The position numbers and the translations under genes are program-made. The notes beneath the pieces are model-generated. The model did not search any database and was not told the origin of the DNA. It saw only the letters and a program-made list of their open reading frames with translations. Positions 1 to 6,048 of a stretch of 9,966 nt of DNA are shown here, in pieces. This DNA is from an uncultured Oscillospiraceae bacterium (GTDB taxonomy: Bacteria > Bacillota > Clostridia > Oscillospirales > Oscillospiraceae), in contig CAKTLD010000073.1 in NCBI GenBank assembly GCA_934572445.1, forward strand, positions 1 through 9,966, given 5' to 3'. Numbering within the stretch: the stretch's first letter is position 1; each line of letters starts with the position of its first letter.

Positions 1-1547
1 CCGATCTCATCGTCCGCGCGGGAGATGATCCACTGCAGCACGCGCATATTGTCGCCGAAGCCGGGCCAGGCGAAGTGGCCTTCCTCATCGGTGCGGAACC
101 AGTTGACATTAAAGATCTTCGGCGGCTTGGGGATCTTCTTGCCCATGTCGAGCCAGTGCTGCCAGTAATCACCCATGTGATAGCCGCAGAACGGCAGCAT
201 CGCCATCGGGTCGCGGCGCACCACACCGACCGTACCGGTCGCCGCAGCAGTGGTCTCCGAAGCCATGATCGAACCGATGAACACACCGTGCTGCCAATCG
301 TAGGACTGATAGACCAGCGGCGCCGTCTTTGCGCGGCGGCCGCCGAAGACGATAGCGCTGATGGGCACGCCCTCGGGATTGTCGAACTCGGGGCTCAGAC
401 ACGGGCAGTTGCGCGCGGGCGCGGTGAAGCGGCTGTTGGGGTGCGCAGCCTTTTCCGGGCTCTGCGGCGTCCAGGGGCGGCCGCGCCAGTCGATCGCGCG
501 GGCGGGCGGCGTCTTGTTCAGGCCCTCCCACCAGACGGTATTGTCGCTCAGGTCAAGGGCGACGTTTGTGAAGATCGTGTCCTTATGCGTGGAGATCAGC
601 GCATTGGGGTTCGACTTCATAGAGGTGCCAGGGGCAACGCCGAAGAAGCCGTTTTCCGGGTTCACGGCCCAGAGACGGCCGTCCTTGCCCACGCGCAGCC
701 AGGCGATATCATCGCCCACGCACCACACGCGCCAGCCCCAGCGCTGTAAGCCCTCGGGCGGGATCAGCATGGCGAGGTTGGTCTTGCCGCAGGCGGAGGG
801 GAAGGCGGCGGAGATATACTTGACCTCACCGCGCGGGTTCTGGATGCCAAGGATCAGCATGTGCTCGGCCATCCAGCCCTCCTGACGGCCGAGGTTGGAG
901 GCAATGCGCAGGGCAAAGCACTTCTTGCCCTGCAGAACGTTGCCGCCGTAGTTGGAGTTGATGGAGATGATGGTGTTGTCCTGCGGGAAATGGACGATGT
1001 ACTTATTGTTTTTATCGAGATTGCACTGGCAGTGCAGTCCCTTGATAAAACCGGTATCGTCGCCGAGCGCATCGCACACGGCCTTGCCGATACGGGTCAT
1101 GATATGCATGTTCAGGACCACATAGATGGAGTCGGTCAGCTCAAAGCCGTACTTGGCAAACGGCGAGCCGATGATGGACATGGAATAGGGGATGATGTAC
1201 ATGGTGCGGCCCTTGTAGGCGCCGTCGGCCAGCGCATACATGCGCTCGTACATCTCCTTTGGTTCCACCCAGTGGTTGGTGGGGCCCGCATCCTCTTCCT
1301 TTTCGCAGCAGATGAAGGTGCGGTCTTCGACGCGCGCCACGTCGTCGGGGTCGGTGCGGTGCAGATAGCAGCCCGGCAGCTTGTCGGGGTTGAGCTTGAT
1401 GAGCGTACCGTCCTTGACGGCCTGCTCGCGCAGCTCGTTCAGCTGTTCTTCTTCGCCGGTGATCCAGACGATCTTGTCCGGCTTGGTGATGGCGGTCATC
1501 CCGTCGATCCAGGACAAAACGGCCTTGTTGTTCGTCAAATTCGTCAT
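1..1547 (-). CDS. pckG: Phosphoenolpyruvate carboxykinase (GTP), 3' end cut by window
   Basis: Cytosolic enzyme interconverting oxaloacetate + GTP and PEP + GDP + CO2, the step linking the C4 acids with glycolysis or gluconeogenesis. The frame is open from the ATG at 1547 to the window edge, giving 515 residues of a family usually near 600, so roughly the last 85 are missing. The GTP class is shown by the P-loop FPSACGKTN with its reactive cysteine at residue 253, the substrate-loop YGGN at 200-203, an N-terminal EDAGPTNHW motif and FGGRR at 401-405; the ATP class would carry a GxSGTGKTT loop instead. The start is supported by GGAGG at 1557-1561, nine bases upstream. It has its own promoter about 150 bases upstream, and no terminator separates it from ksgA, so some read-through is possible. 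In anaerobic clostridia this enzyme may run towards oxaloacetate; that is inference. Confidence 0.96.
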   Translation of the reverse strand, partial: MTNLTNNKAVLSWIDGMTAITKPDKIVWITGEEEQLNELREQAVKDGTLIKLNPDKLPGCYLHRTDPDDVARVEDRTFICCEKEEDAGPTNHWVEPKEMYERMYALADGAYKGRTMYIIPYSMSIIGSPFAKYGFELTDSIYVVLNMHIMTRIGKAVCDALGDDTGFIKGLHCQCNLDKNNKYIVHFPQDNTIISINSNYGGNVLQGKKCFALRIASNLGRQEGWMAEHMLILGIQNPRGEVKYISAAFPSACGKTNLAMLIPPEGLQRWGWRVWCVGDDIAWLRVGKDGRLWAVNPENGFFGVAPGTSMKSNPNALISTHKDTIFTNVALDLSDNTVWWEGLNKTPPARAIDWRGRPWTPQSPEKAAHPNSRFTAPARNCPCLSPEFDNPEGVPISAIVFGGRRAKTAPLVYQSYDWQHGVFIGSIMASETTAAATGTVGVVRRDPMAMLPFCGYHMGDYWQHWLDMGKKIPKPPKIFNVNWFRTDEEGHFAWPGFGDNMRVLQWIISRADDEI

Positions 1548-1572
1548 TTGTTCTTTCCTCCAGCATGCTCAA

Positions 1573-1600
1573 CGGCGCAATTTGAAGAATTTTTGCGCCG
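1573..1600 (-). promoter_or_regulatory. Inverted repeat (hairpin) in the pckG leader
   Basis: Perfect 8-base arms CGGCGCAA (1573-1580) and TTGCGCCG (1593-1600) flank a 12-base AT-rich loop. It lies inside the transcribed leader, about 11 bases upstream of the pckG Shine-Dalgarno GGAGG. No T-run follows in the pckG direction, so it is not a standard terminator. It could be an mRNA stem that sets stability or translation, or a DNA operator for a dimeric regulator. The repeat is seen directly; its role is inferred. Confidence 0.6.
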
Positions 1601-1662
1601 CGTCTTGTGTGGTGTGCTGTAACCGCTCGCGCGGCAGGGAGCTAACCGATGCACAGGAAAAA

Positions 1663-1744
1663 ATGGTTGCTATTGAGTTTGACTCCTTTCTGCCAAAAAT
1701 TGTAACAGAAGAGTCTATCAATAACAACCATGTCGTCTATCAAT
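1663..1744. repeat. Three copies of an ATTGA-GAC element around the pckG promoter
   Basis: On the minus strand ATTGATAGAC occurs twice, at 1735-1744 and 1713-1722, exactly 22 bases apart (about two helical turns); the second copy lies in the -35/-10 spacer. A third, related copy (ATTGAGTTTGAC, 1672-1683) is on the plus strand, just downstream of the predicted transcription start. The inner pair belong to longer imperfect inverted arms, 1663-1685 and 1711-1731, which both begin ATGGTTG and end GACTC and match at about 18 of 21 positions. The upstream arm is not transcribed, so this is better explained as binding sites on DNA than as an RNA stem. The regulator is unknown. Confidence 0.55.
1699..1727 (-). 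promoter_or_regulatory. pckG promoter (sigma-A type)
   Basis: The -35 TTGTTA (1722-1727) and -10 TACAAT (1699-1704) are separated by exactly 17 bases, and a TGT just before the -10 makes it an extended -10. Transcription should begin near 1692 and give a leader of about 145 bases before the pckG ATG, unusually long compared with the other genes here. ksgA stops at 1770, so the promoter lies wholly in the gap between the two genes. Confidence 0.75.
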
Positions 1745-1769
1745 TTTTTGAATATATCTCGTTTTGCTG

Positions 1770-2630
1770 TCACAGTAAAGCAGCAAGGGCCGCGGAAAGG
1801 GCGGCAAACTCCGCAAGCCCCAGCCGCTCGCCGCGGATGTTGGCGTCAAGCCCGCAGGACGTGACCGCCTGTGTGACCTGCTCCTTCGTAAGCTGGCTGC
1901 CGAACGCCGTCATCAGGCTGTTGACGAGTGTCTTGCGCCGCAGGGCAAACGCGGCGTACACCACGCGGAAGAAAAACCTCTCGTCTGAAACCTCGACGGG
2001 CGGCCGCCTGCGCACGGCGGCGCGCAGCACGGCGGAGGTGACTTTCGGCTGCGGCTCAAAGCACTCGCGCGGCACGGCGAAGAGATATTCCGGCTCCGTG
2101 TAGTACTGCATGAAGACGGAGAACGCGCCGTAGGCGCTTGTCCCCGGCGCGGCACAGAGGCGCTCGGCGACCTCCTTCTGTACCAGCACCGTGATGCTCT
2201 CAAAGCACTTTGATTCGATGAGCGCGGTGATGGCGGGCGTCGTGATATTGTAGGGCAGGTTCGCGCACACGATGGGCGCAAGGCCTGCAAACTTTTCCTC
2301 CACCAGCGCAGGGATATCGATCTTCAGGATGTCGGCGGACACGACCTCGAAATTGTCGAAGCGCGCCATCGTCTCATCCAGGATCGGCAGCAGCGTCTTA
2401 TCGAGCTCCACGGCCACGACCCTGCCCGCGCGCTCGCAGAGCTCGTGGCTCAGCGCGCCGATGCCGGGGCCGATCTCAAGCACGCCGTTGTGCTCGTCTG
2501 CGCGCGAGCTCTCGGCGATCTCATAGGGGATGGCGGGGTCGATCAAAAAGTTCTGCCCCATGGACCTGGAAAAGTGAAAGCCGTGGCGCTTCAAGAGCGC
2601 CTCGATAGCAGCTTTGTCATTGCGTTCCAT
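1770..2630 (-). CDS. rsmA (ksgA): 16S rRNA dimethyladenosine transferase (A1518/A1519)
   Basis: Uses S-adenosylmethionine to dimethylate two adjacent adenines in the 3'-terminal helix 45 of 16S rRNA, a late step in small-subunit assembly. Loss of it in other bacteria gives kasugamycin resistance. The 286 residues match the usual length. Visible motifs: GQNFLID at 25-31, the SAM-binding loop EIGPGIG at 52-58, the acidic ribose-binding VELD at 74-77, the catalytic NLPYNI at 124-129, and a C-terminal FEPQPKVTSAV segment. The ATG at 2630 is preceded by AAAGGAA with an 8-base gap. An extended -10 lies about 45 bases upstream, so it is probably transcribed alone, with possible read-through into pckG because no terminator follows. 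In Bacillus ksgA follows yabE and rnmV; here the gene just upstream on the chromosome is a divergent permease. Confidence 0.97.
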   Translation of the reverse strand: MERNDKAAIEALLKRHGFHFSRSMGQNFLIDPAIPYEIAESSRADEHNGVLEIGPGIGALSHELCERAGRVVAVELDKTLLPILDETMARFDNFEVVSADILKIDIPALVEEKFAGLAPIVCANLPYNITTPAITALIESKCFESITVLVQKEVAERLCAAPGTSAYGAFSVFMQYYTEPEYLFAVPRECFEPQPKVTSAVLRAAVRRRPPVEVSDERFFFRVVYAAFALRRKTLVNSLMTAFGSQLTKEQVTQAVTSCGLDANIRGERLGLAEFAALSAALAALL

Positions 2631-2674
2631 AGCGTGGTTCCTTTCTGCGCGCCGGGCGTAAAAAATACAGGATT

Positions 2675-2683
2675 ATTTTATCA
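2675..2683 (-). promoter_or_regulatory. ksgA promoter (extended -10)
   Basis: TGATAAAAT reads as an extended -10 (TGn + TAAAAT, the hexamer at 2675-2680). The start would be near 2668, giving a leader of about 38 bases. No good -35 is found at 16-19 bases; the best window lies around 2698-2703 and is poor, which is usual for extended -10 promoters. Confidence 0.5.
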
Positions 2684-2700
2684 TATTTTTCGGAAAAGAG

Positions 2701-2729
2701 TAGTAAAACTTTTCCTTTTGTGATAGAAT
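2701..2729 (+). promoter_or_regulatory. TSUP permease promoter (extended -10)
   Basis: TGATAGAAT (2721-2729) is an extended -10 with hexamer TAGAAT at 2724-2729; 17 bases upstream the -35 window TAGTAA is weak. The start would be near 2736, leaving about 25 bases of leader with AGAAGG as ribosome binding site 8 bases before the ATG. Its -35 region overlaps that of the divergent ksgA promoter. Confidence 0.5.
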
Positions 2730-2760
2730 TCGAAAATCCCAAAAAAAGAAGGCGATCCTC

Positions 2761-3537
2761 ATGGAACTCACCCCCCAGCTCTACCTGATCGTTCTGCCGC
2801 TGGTCTTTCTCGGCGGCTTTGTCGACTCTGTCGCCGGCGGCGGCGGACTCATCACGCTTCCGGCTTACCTGATGGCCGGCGTGCCCGCGCATCTCGCCGC
2901 AGGCACGAACAAGGTCGTCAACGGCTGTGGCACGCTGACCGCCACGCTCAAATACTTCCGCAGCGGCAAGATCCTGCTGCGCCCCGCCATCGTTGCGGCG
3001 GTCGGCGCGCTGATCGGCTCGGCGCTGGGCACGGAGCTCGCCGCCGTTATTTCAGAAAAGGCGCTCGAAACGCTGATGCTCGTGGCGCTGCCCTGCGTCG
3101 CCATTTTCCTGACGGTGAAAAAGGACTTCGGCAAGGACATCCCCGAAGATGAGCGCCCCGTCTATTCCCCGCAGCGCGAAATCGTCATCTCCGCGCTGAT
3201 CGGCCTCGTGTTCGGCTGCTATGACGGGCTCGTCGGCCCGGGCACGGGCACGTTCATGATCCTCGGCTTCACCGGCTTTCTTTCGCTCGATCTGATCACC
3301 GCGGGCGGCTGCGCCAAGGCGAGCAACCTCGCCAGCAACGTCGCCTCCGCCGTGGTGTGGATCCTGCACGGAAGCGTTCTGTGGAAGGTGGCACTGCCCG
3401 CCATCGCGTGCAGCATCCTCGGCAATTATCTCGGCGCACGCTATGTGATCCGCGGCGGCAGCAAGAAGATCCGCAACATGATGTTCGTCGTGCTGGCGCT
3501 GCTGTTCATCAAAATGGGCTACGAACTGCTGAACTGA
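2761..3537 (+). CDS. TSUP (TauE/SafE, DUF81) family membrane permease
   Basis: An integral membrane protein of 258 residues, the usual length for the sulfite/organosulfur exporter superfamily. About eight hydrophobic segments are visible, near 7-27, 33-48, 74-93, 104-119, 141-160, 163-180, 207-228 and 240-256. The two halves show the family's internal repeat: GFVDSVAGGGGLI (19-31) with AGTNKVVNG (47-55) in the first, and GCYDGLVGPGTGTF (152-165) with AKASNLASN (185-193) in the second, each followed by a segment ending in a short polar turn. Characterised members export or import small anions such as sulfite, sulfoacetate or taurine-derived compounds, but the substrate cannot be read from the sequence. 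It is the only plus-strand gene, has its own promoter and ends at a convergent terminator. No sulfur-metabolism gene is nearby to suggest a substrate. Confidence 0.9.
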   Translation: MELTPQLYLIVLPLVFLGGFVDSVAGGGGLITLPAYLMAGVPAHLAAGTNKVVNGCGTLTATLKYFRSGKILLRPAIVAAVGALIGSALGTELAAVISEKALETLMLVALPCVAIFLTVKKDFGKDIPEDERPVYSPQREIVISALIGLVFGCYDGLVGPGTGTFMILGFTGFLSLDLITAGGCAKASNLASNVASAVVWILHGSVLWKVALPAIACSILGNYLGARYVIRGGSKKIRNMMFVVLALLFIKMGYELLN

Positions 3538-3548
3538 ATCCGAAAAAT

Positions 3549-3577
3549 GACAGAGCGGCGCGCTGCGCCGCTCTGTC
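3549..3577. terminator. Convergent (bidirectional) terminator hairpin
   Basis: A perfect 13-base stem, 3549-3561 with 3565-3577, and a 3-base loop lies between the permease stop and the stop of the DUF3841 gene from the other strand. Read on the minus strand it is followed by ATTTTTC and so is a standard terminator for the DUF3841 pair; it begins right after that gene's TAG at 3578. On the plus strand the tail CTATTCCT is T-poor, so termination of the permease mRNA may be weaker. Confidence 0.8.
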
Positions 3578-4117
3578 CTATTCCTCTGCGATCCACTCCT
3601 GTCGGATCGTCCACACCGCGCCCTGCAGGTCGCACGGCGCAAGAAGCGCCCGCTCCGCAGGATCGAGCAGTCTCTCCCAGCTGGCAAGGATCTGCGCGCG
3701 CAGCTCGGGGTAAAAGCGGGAGGTCATTACCGCGTAGCCGCTCAGCCCGCGCGCCTCAAGCTCGCGCTCAAAACATGCGGTCTCCTCTTCCGTCCTGCCG
3801 AGGTATCGGAGCTGCAGGATGCGCGTCCACAGCGCACGCGGAAAAAGCAGGAGTTCCCCGCGCGGCACATCGAGCGCAAGCAGCGTCTCCGAGCGCGGCA
3901 GCCCCGCCGGATCGGGCGAGACCCAGTACGGCAGCTCGGCTCCCTCGGGCTTTGGCACAAGGGCCGCTCCCTTCTCCGCCAGATACCGGTAGGCGATCAG
4001 AAAGCTTCCGGCACACTCGCCGTATTTTCTGCGGATATATTCCTCACGGCAGAAGCACTGCCCGCTGCGCAGCAGTTCATCAACGACCGTCGCGGTCTGC
4101 GCGGCGTATACCCGCAT
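3578..4117 (-). CDS. DUF3841-type protein, second (diverged) copy
   Basis: A soluble protein of 179 residues with no signal peptide or membrane segment and no known function. The ATG at 4117 is chosen over the in-frame ATG at 4171 for two reasons: it aligns with the start of the upstream paralogue (MRVY against MRVW), and it overlaps that gene's stop as TGATG, a typical reinitiation junction. There is only a weak GAAG before it, which fits coupled translation. The two proteins share RFYPELR (134-140 here), SWxRLxDP (146-153), PEGAE (57-61) and a C-terminal WxxRxEW (169-175). This copy has lost features of the first: WTRQH near the start, and the NIAKWGAILNYSY region, here replaced by ALWTRILQLRYL (95-106). 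That the family is DUF3841 is from memory of its motifs. A duplication followed by divergence is inferred. Confidence 0.8.
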   Translation of the reverse strand: MRVYAAQTATVVDELLRSGQCFCREEYIRRKYGECAGSFLIAYRYLAEKGAALVPKPEGAELPYWVSPDPAGLPRSETLLALDVPRGELLLFPRALWTRILQLRYLGRTEEETACFERELEARGLSGYAVMTSRFYPELRAQILASWERLLDPAERALLAPCDLQGAVWTIRQEWIAEE

Positions 4118-4662
4118 CACTTCGCTTCGATCAGCCATTCTTTTCTCAGCTCCCATGTCGTTCCGTAGCAAAGGTCGTTGCCCAGCGAGACGGCAGGGTC
4201 GAAAAGCCTATCCCAGCTGTCGGTGATCTCTCTCCGCAGCTCGGGGTAAAAGCGGGACATATACGCCTGCGCGTCGCTCAGCCCCCGCGCGTCCATCATC
4301 CCGCGGTGCCGCCGCGCATCCGCCTCGTTCTCCGGCAGGTAGGAATAGTTCAGGATCGCGCCCCACTTGGCAATGTTGACCGGCGCGACACGCTCAGGCG
4401 GAAGCTCCAGCTCCAGCAGCACAGTCTGCGCATCCGTCAGCATCGCCGCGCTCTTTTCATACGAAAGCCAGATCAGCCCCTCCGCTCCTTCGGGCCGCTG
4501 CGCACGCAGCGGGTGATGCCCGGCCAGCCAGTCATACACCGTCAGCACGAGCGGTGCCTGCTCCTGCAGATCCGCGTATACGCTGCTGCGGCGCGCGGTG
4601 TAGCGTCCCTGCGCCGTCAATTCCTCCAGCACGCTGCAATGCTGTCTGGTCCATACCCGCAT
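4117..4662 (-). CDS. DUF3841-type protein, first copy
   Basis: A soluble protein of 181 residues, the normal size of the DUF3841 family, which is found mostly in Firmicutes and has no established function. Motifs I associate with the family: MRVWTRQH at the start, LLELELP at 82-88, AKWGAILNYSYLPENEAD at 98-115, SRFYPELRREI at 136-146, SWDRLFD at 149-155 and a C-terminal TTWELRKEWL at 168-177. The spacing of conserved tryptophans and arginines suggests a single compact domain; no catalytic signature is obvious. AAGGGGG lies 8 bases before the ATG and a promoter lies directly upstream. Its TGA overlaps the ATG of the paralogous next gene, so the two proteins are probably made together and may associate; that is inference. 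Confidence 0.82.
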   Translation of the reverse strand: MRVWTRQHCSVLEELTAQGRYTARRSSVYADLQEQAPLVLTVYDWLAGHHPLRAQRPEGAEGLIWLSYEKSAAMLTDAQTVLLELELPPERVAPVNIAKWGAILNYSYLPENEADARRHRGMMDARGLSDAQAYMSRFYPELRREITDSWDRLFDPAVSLGNDLCYGTTWELRKEWLIEAK

Positions 4663-4683
4663 CTTCTCCGCCCCCTTTTCTTC

Positions 4684-4712
4684 ACCCTACCATGCCGGAG
4701 CAGGGAAGTCAA
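4684..4712 (-). promoter_or_regulatory. Promoter of the DUF3841 pair
   Basis: TTGACT (4707-4712), a 17-base spacer and TAGGGT (4684-4689) preceded by TGG. The -35 is strong; the -10 is poor but has the extended TGn. Start near 4677 would give a very short leader of about 15 bases holding the ribosome binding site. It sits right after the terminator of the preceding 3D gene, so the pair has its own transcription unit. Confidence 0.55.
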
Positions 4713-4721
4713 GCCGTATGC

Positions 4722-4753
4722 AAAAAGGACGCCCCCCGCGGGGCGTCCTTTTT
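4722..4753 (-). terminator. Intrinsic terminator of the G5/3D gene
   Basis: A 14-base perfect stem (4722-4735 with 4740-4753) and a 4-base loop, with a GC-rich top and an A5/T5 base. On the minus strand the T-run forms the last arm. It begins 13 bases after the stop codon of the 3D gene. Confidence 0.92.
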
Positions 4754-4766
4754 CTTTTGTGATCTT

Positions 4767-5786
4767 TCAGTCGAGCACATAGGCCACGGCCTTGCGCACG
4801 CCGAAGAGGATACACTCGTCATACGAGTCCATGTAGAGGTCAAGCTTCTCGCCCCGCATACCGGTGTCCTCGGCATAAGCCATGCCGTAGGAGAAGGCGC
4901 TGGACTTGATATCGACATAGAGTCTGGACCCCAGCGGGAAGACCCGCTTATCCACCGCGACCACGCCGCGGCGGACCGTGGTGCCGGTGGCCGTGCAGGT
5001 ATCCACGCCGTCATAGCCGGCGGTGTAGGCGGTACATTTGACTTCGACAGCCCTGGAAAAGTGCAGCGAATCGCCTGAGGCCATGAGAAGATAACCGCTG
5101 CCGTCCGCCTCGTAGACGACGGAGGAAACGGTATCGCCCTCCTGCGCCTCGCTTACGCGCGTGCCGAGATAGGCCAGCTCCGCGACCGAGGTATTGCCGC
5201 TTTCGGCCACCGCCTGACGGGAAACGAGCTGCCCGTCGGCATACACGACCTCATACACCACGTCGCGCACGCCATCAATGCCCTGCTGCACGACCTCGAC
5301 CTCACCCTTGGGCAGGCGTCCGGTGGGCGTGTAGAGCGTGGTGTGCTCCACGGTCTCGCTGGCCGTTTCGTAGTAGGTGAAGTCGGAATCCACCGTGATA
5401 GCGACCTCCTCGCCGGAAACATCGACCAGCACCATTTCCAGCGGGCTCACGGTGATCTGCAGGCGGCGCAGCAGCTCGCTGACGCGCTCGCCCGAGCGCG
5501 TGGTCGCGTATTCGGCCGCGTCCCCGTGCGTCACGGTCACCTTTTCGCCTGCGGGCAGCGCGACCTCAATGTCCGCGCTCTGCGCGCCGGTGACAATGAC
5601 GCGCTCCTGCGGGATCGCCGTCTCGGCGTCCAGCACGCTGACCGTCCCGCTGTCGGCGAGAAGGTAGAGCGCGTCGGCGCGGAGCTCCGGCGAGCCGTTC
5701 AGCAGCACCACCGCGGTAAAAAGGGCCAGGAAAGCTGCCCTGCGCACGCGCTGCCTGCTGAAGCATTTCTTCAAAATCGTTCGCAT
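4767..5786 (-). CDS. G5 and 3D domain cell-wall protein (YabE-like)
   Basis: Probable secreted or membrane-anchored murein-acting protein. The 339 residues read: a basic N-terminus, a hydrophobic segment at about 17-30 (signal peptide or anchor), a DUF348-like region at about 65-130, a G5 domain at about 130-210 (wall or sugar binding) and a C-terminal 3D domain at 250-338. The 3D domain carries the expected aspartates (D279 in VAVDKRVFPLG, D307 in AEDTG, D316 and D320 in DLYMD) and a CTAYTAG opening; the fold is shared with lytic transglycosylase MltA, so peptidoglycan cleavage like that of RpfB/YabE-type proteins is likely. The start at 5786 is taken because AAGGAG lies 6 bases upstream and the signal segment follows; the longer in-frame ATG at 5879 would add 31 residues encoded by the structured leader. 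It is monocistronic, with a consensus promoter and its own terminator. Only one DUF348-like repeat is visible, fewer than in some YabE proteins. Confidence 0.92.
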   Translation of the reverse strand: MRTILKKCFSRQRVRRAAFLALFTAVVLLNGSPELRADALYLLADSGTVSVLDAETAIPQERVIVTGAQSADIEVALPAGEKVTVTHGDAAEYATTRSGERVSELLRRLQITVSPLEMVLVDVSGEEVAITVDSDFTYYETASETVEHTTLYTPTGRLPKGEVEVVQQGIDGVRDVVYEVVYADGQLVSRQAVAESGNTSVAELAYLGTRVSEAQEGDTVSSVVYEADGSGYLLMASGDSLHFSRAVEVKCTAYTAGYDGVDTCTATGTTVRRGVVAVDKRVFPLGSRLYVDIKSSAFSYGMAYAEDTGMRGEKLDLYMDSYDECILFGVRKAVAYVLD

Positions 5787-5802
5787 TTGATACTCCTTTT
5801 TC

Positions 5803-5843
5803 GCGGCGAAAGCCGCCGCAGCCTTGCGCGCCGTGCGGCGCGC
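5803..5843 (-). promoter_or_regulatory. Two GC-rich hairpins in the 3D-gene leader
   Basis: The leader holds two adjacent self-complementary stretches. 5826-5843 pairs GCGCGCC with GGCGCGC over a 4-base loop. 5803-5819 pairs GCGGCG with CGCCGC over a GCTTT loop, with an alternative 5-base pairing. The second ends 5 bases before the AAGGAG ribosome binding site. Neither is followed by a T-run, so they are more likely to control translation or mRNA stability than to terminate. Confidence 0.5.
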
Positions 5844-5857
5844 CGTTCTGAAAAAGA

Positions 5858-5870
5858 TTACAATTTGTAA
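5858..5870. promoter_or_regulatory. 13-bp palindrome near the 3D-gene transcription start
   Basis: TTACAAATTGTAA is a perfect dyad around one central base, placed about +14 to +26 from the predicted start at 5884. This position and symmetry suit an operator for a dimeric repressor. It lies in an AT-rich patch between the promoter and the GC-rich leader hairpins. The binding protein is unknown. Confidence 0.5.
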
Positions 5871-5890
5871 CTTTTCCAAAACATTCTGGC

Positions 5891-5919
5891 AGTATACCCC
5901 GCGAAAACGGATTTGTCAA
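5891..5919 (-). promoter_or_regulatory. G5/3D gene promoter (consensus sigma-A)
   Basis: A perfect TTGACA (5914-5919), a 17-base spacer and TATACT (5891-5896). This is the best promoter match in the window. Start near 5884 gives a leader of about 98 bases. A and T tracts from about 5921 to 6000 lie directly upstream and could act as an UP element. I find no gene or other clear element in that stretch. Confidence 0.9.
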
Positions 5920-5997
5920 GTTTTCACTGTCGAAAAAGAAAAAGTTTATTTTCTTTTTCATTTTCCCACATTTTTCGCATTTTTCCGCGGGAAACGC

Positions 5998-6027
5998 AAA
6001 AAGAGCGGCGGTCCGTCGGGCCGCCGC
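5998..6027 (-). terminator. Intrinsic terminator of the uvrC-pyk unit
   Basis: Arms GCGGCGG (6005-6011) and CCGCCGC (6021-6027) with further pairing inside the 9-base loop, followed on the minus strand by CTCTTTTTG. It lies 21 bases after the stop codon of the pyruvate kinase gene. Confidence 0.85.
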
Positions 6028-6048
6028 CTTTGATTATGTCAACCTTCG

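Noticed and set aside
1544..1654. Possible 36-residue leader peptide upstream of pckG, from GTG at 1654 to a TGA overlapping the pckG ATG
   Set aside because: The GTG is preceded by TTTTTTCCT with no ribosome binding site, and the peptide has no recognisable run of regulatory codons. The stop/start overlap is probably chance.
3549..3577. The 13-base inverted repeat as the end of a transposable element
   Set aside because: There is no second copy, no target duplication and no transposase; its position between two convergent stops with a T-run fits a terminator.
4118..4171. Upstream ATG at 4171 as start of the second DUF3841 gene
   Set aside because: It would add 18 residues overlapping the end of the first gene with no counterpart in the paralogue; the ATG at 4117 aligns with the paralogue's start and forms the TGATG junction.
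3547..4782. A 411-codon open frame on the plus strand opposite the DUF3841 pair
   Set aside because: It runs through two terminator hairpins and opposite two homologous genes; its composition is Arg/Pro/Ala-rich and low in complexity, typical of a shadow frame.
5787..5879. Upstream ATG at 5879 as start of the 3D protein
   Set aside because: It lies almost at the predicted transcription start, has no ribosome binding site and would place a charged extension from the hairpin leader ahead of the signal segment. The ATG at 5786 has AAGGAG at 6 bases.
6037..6042. TTGACA on the minus strand after the pyruvate kinase stop, as a -35 for the 3D gene
   Set aside because: There is only GC-rich terminator stem at the right distance and no -10 hexamer. 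A complete consensus promoter lies nearer the gene at 5891-5919.
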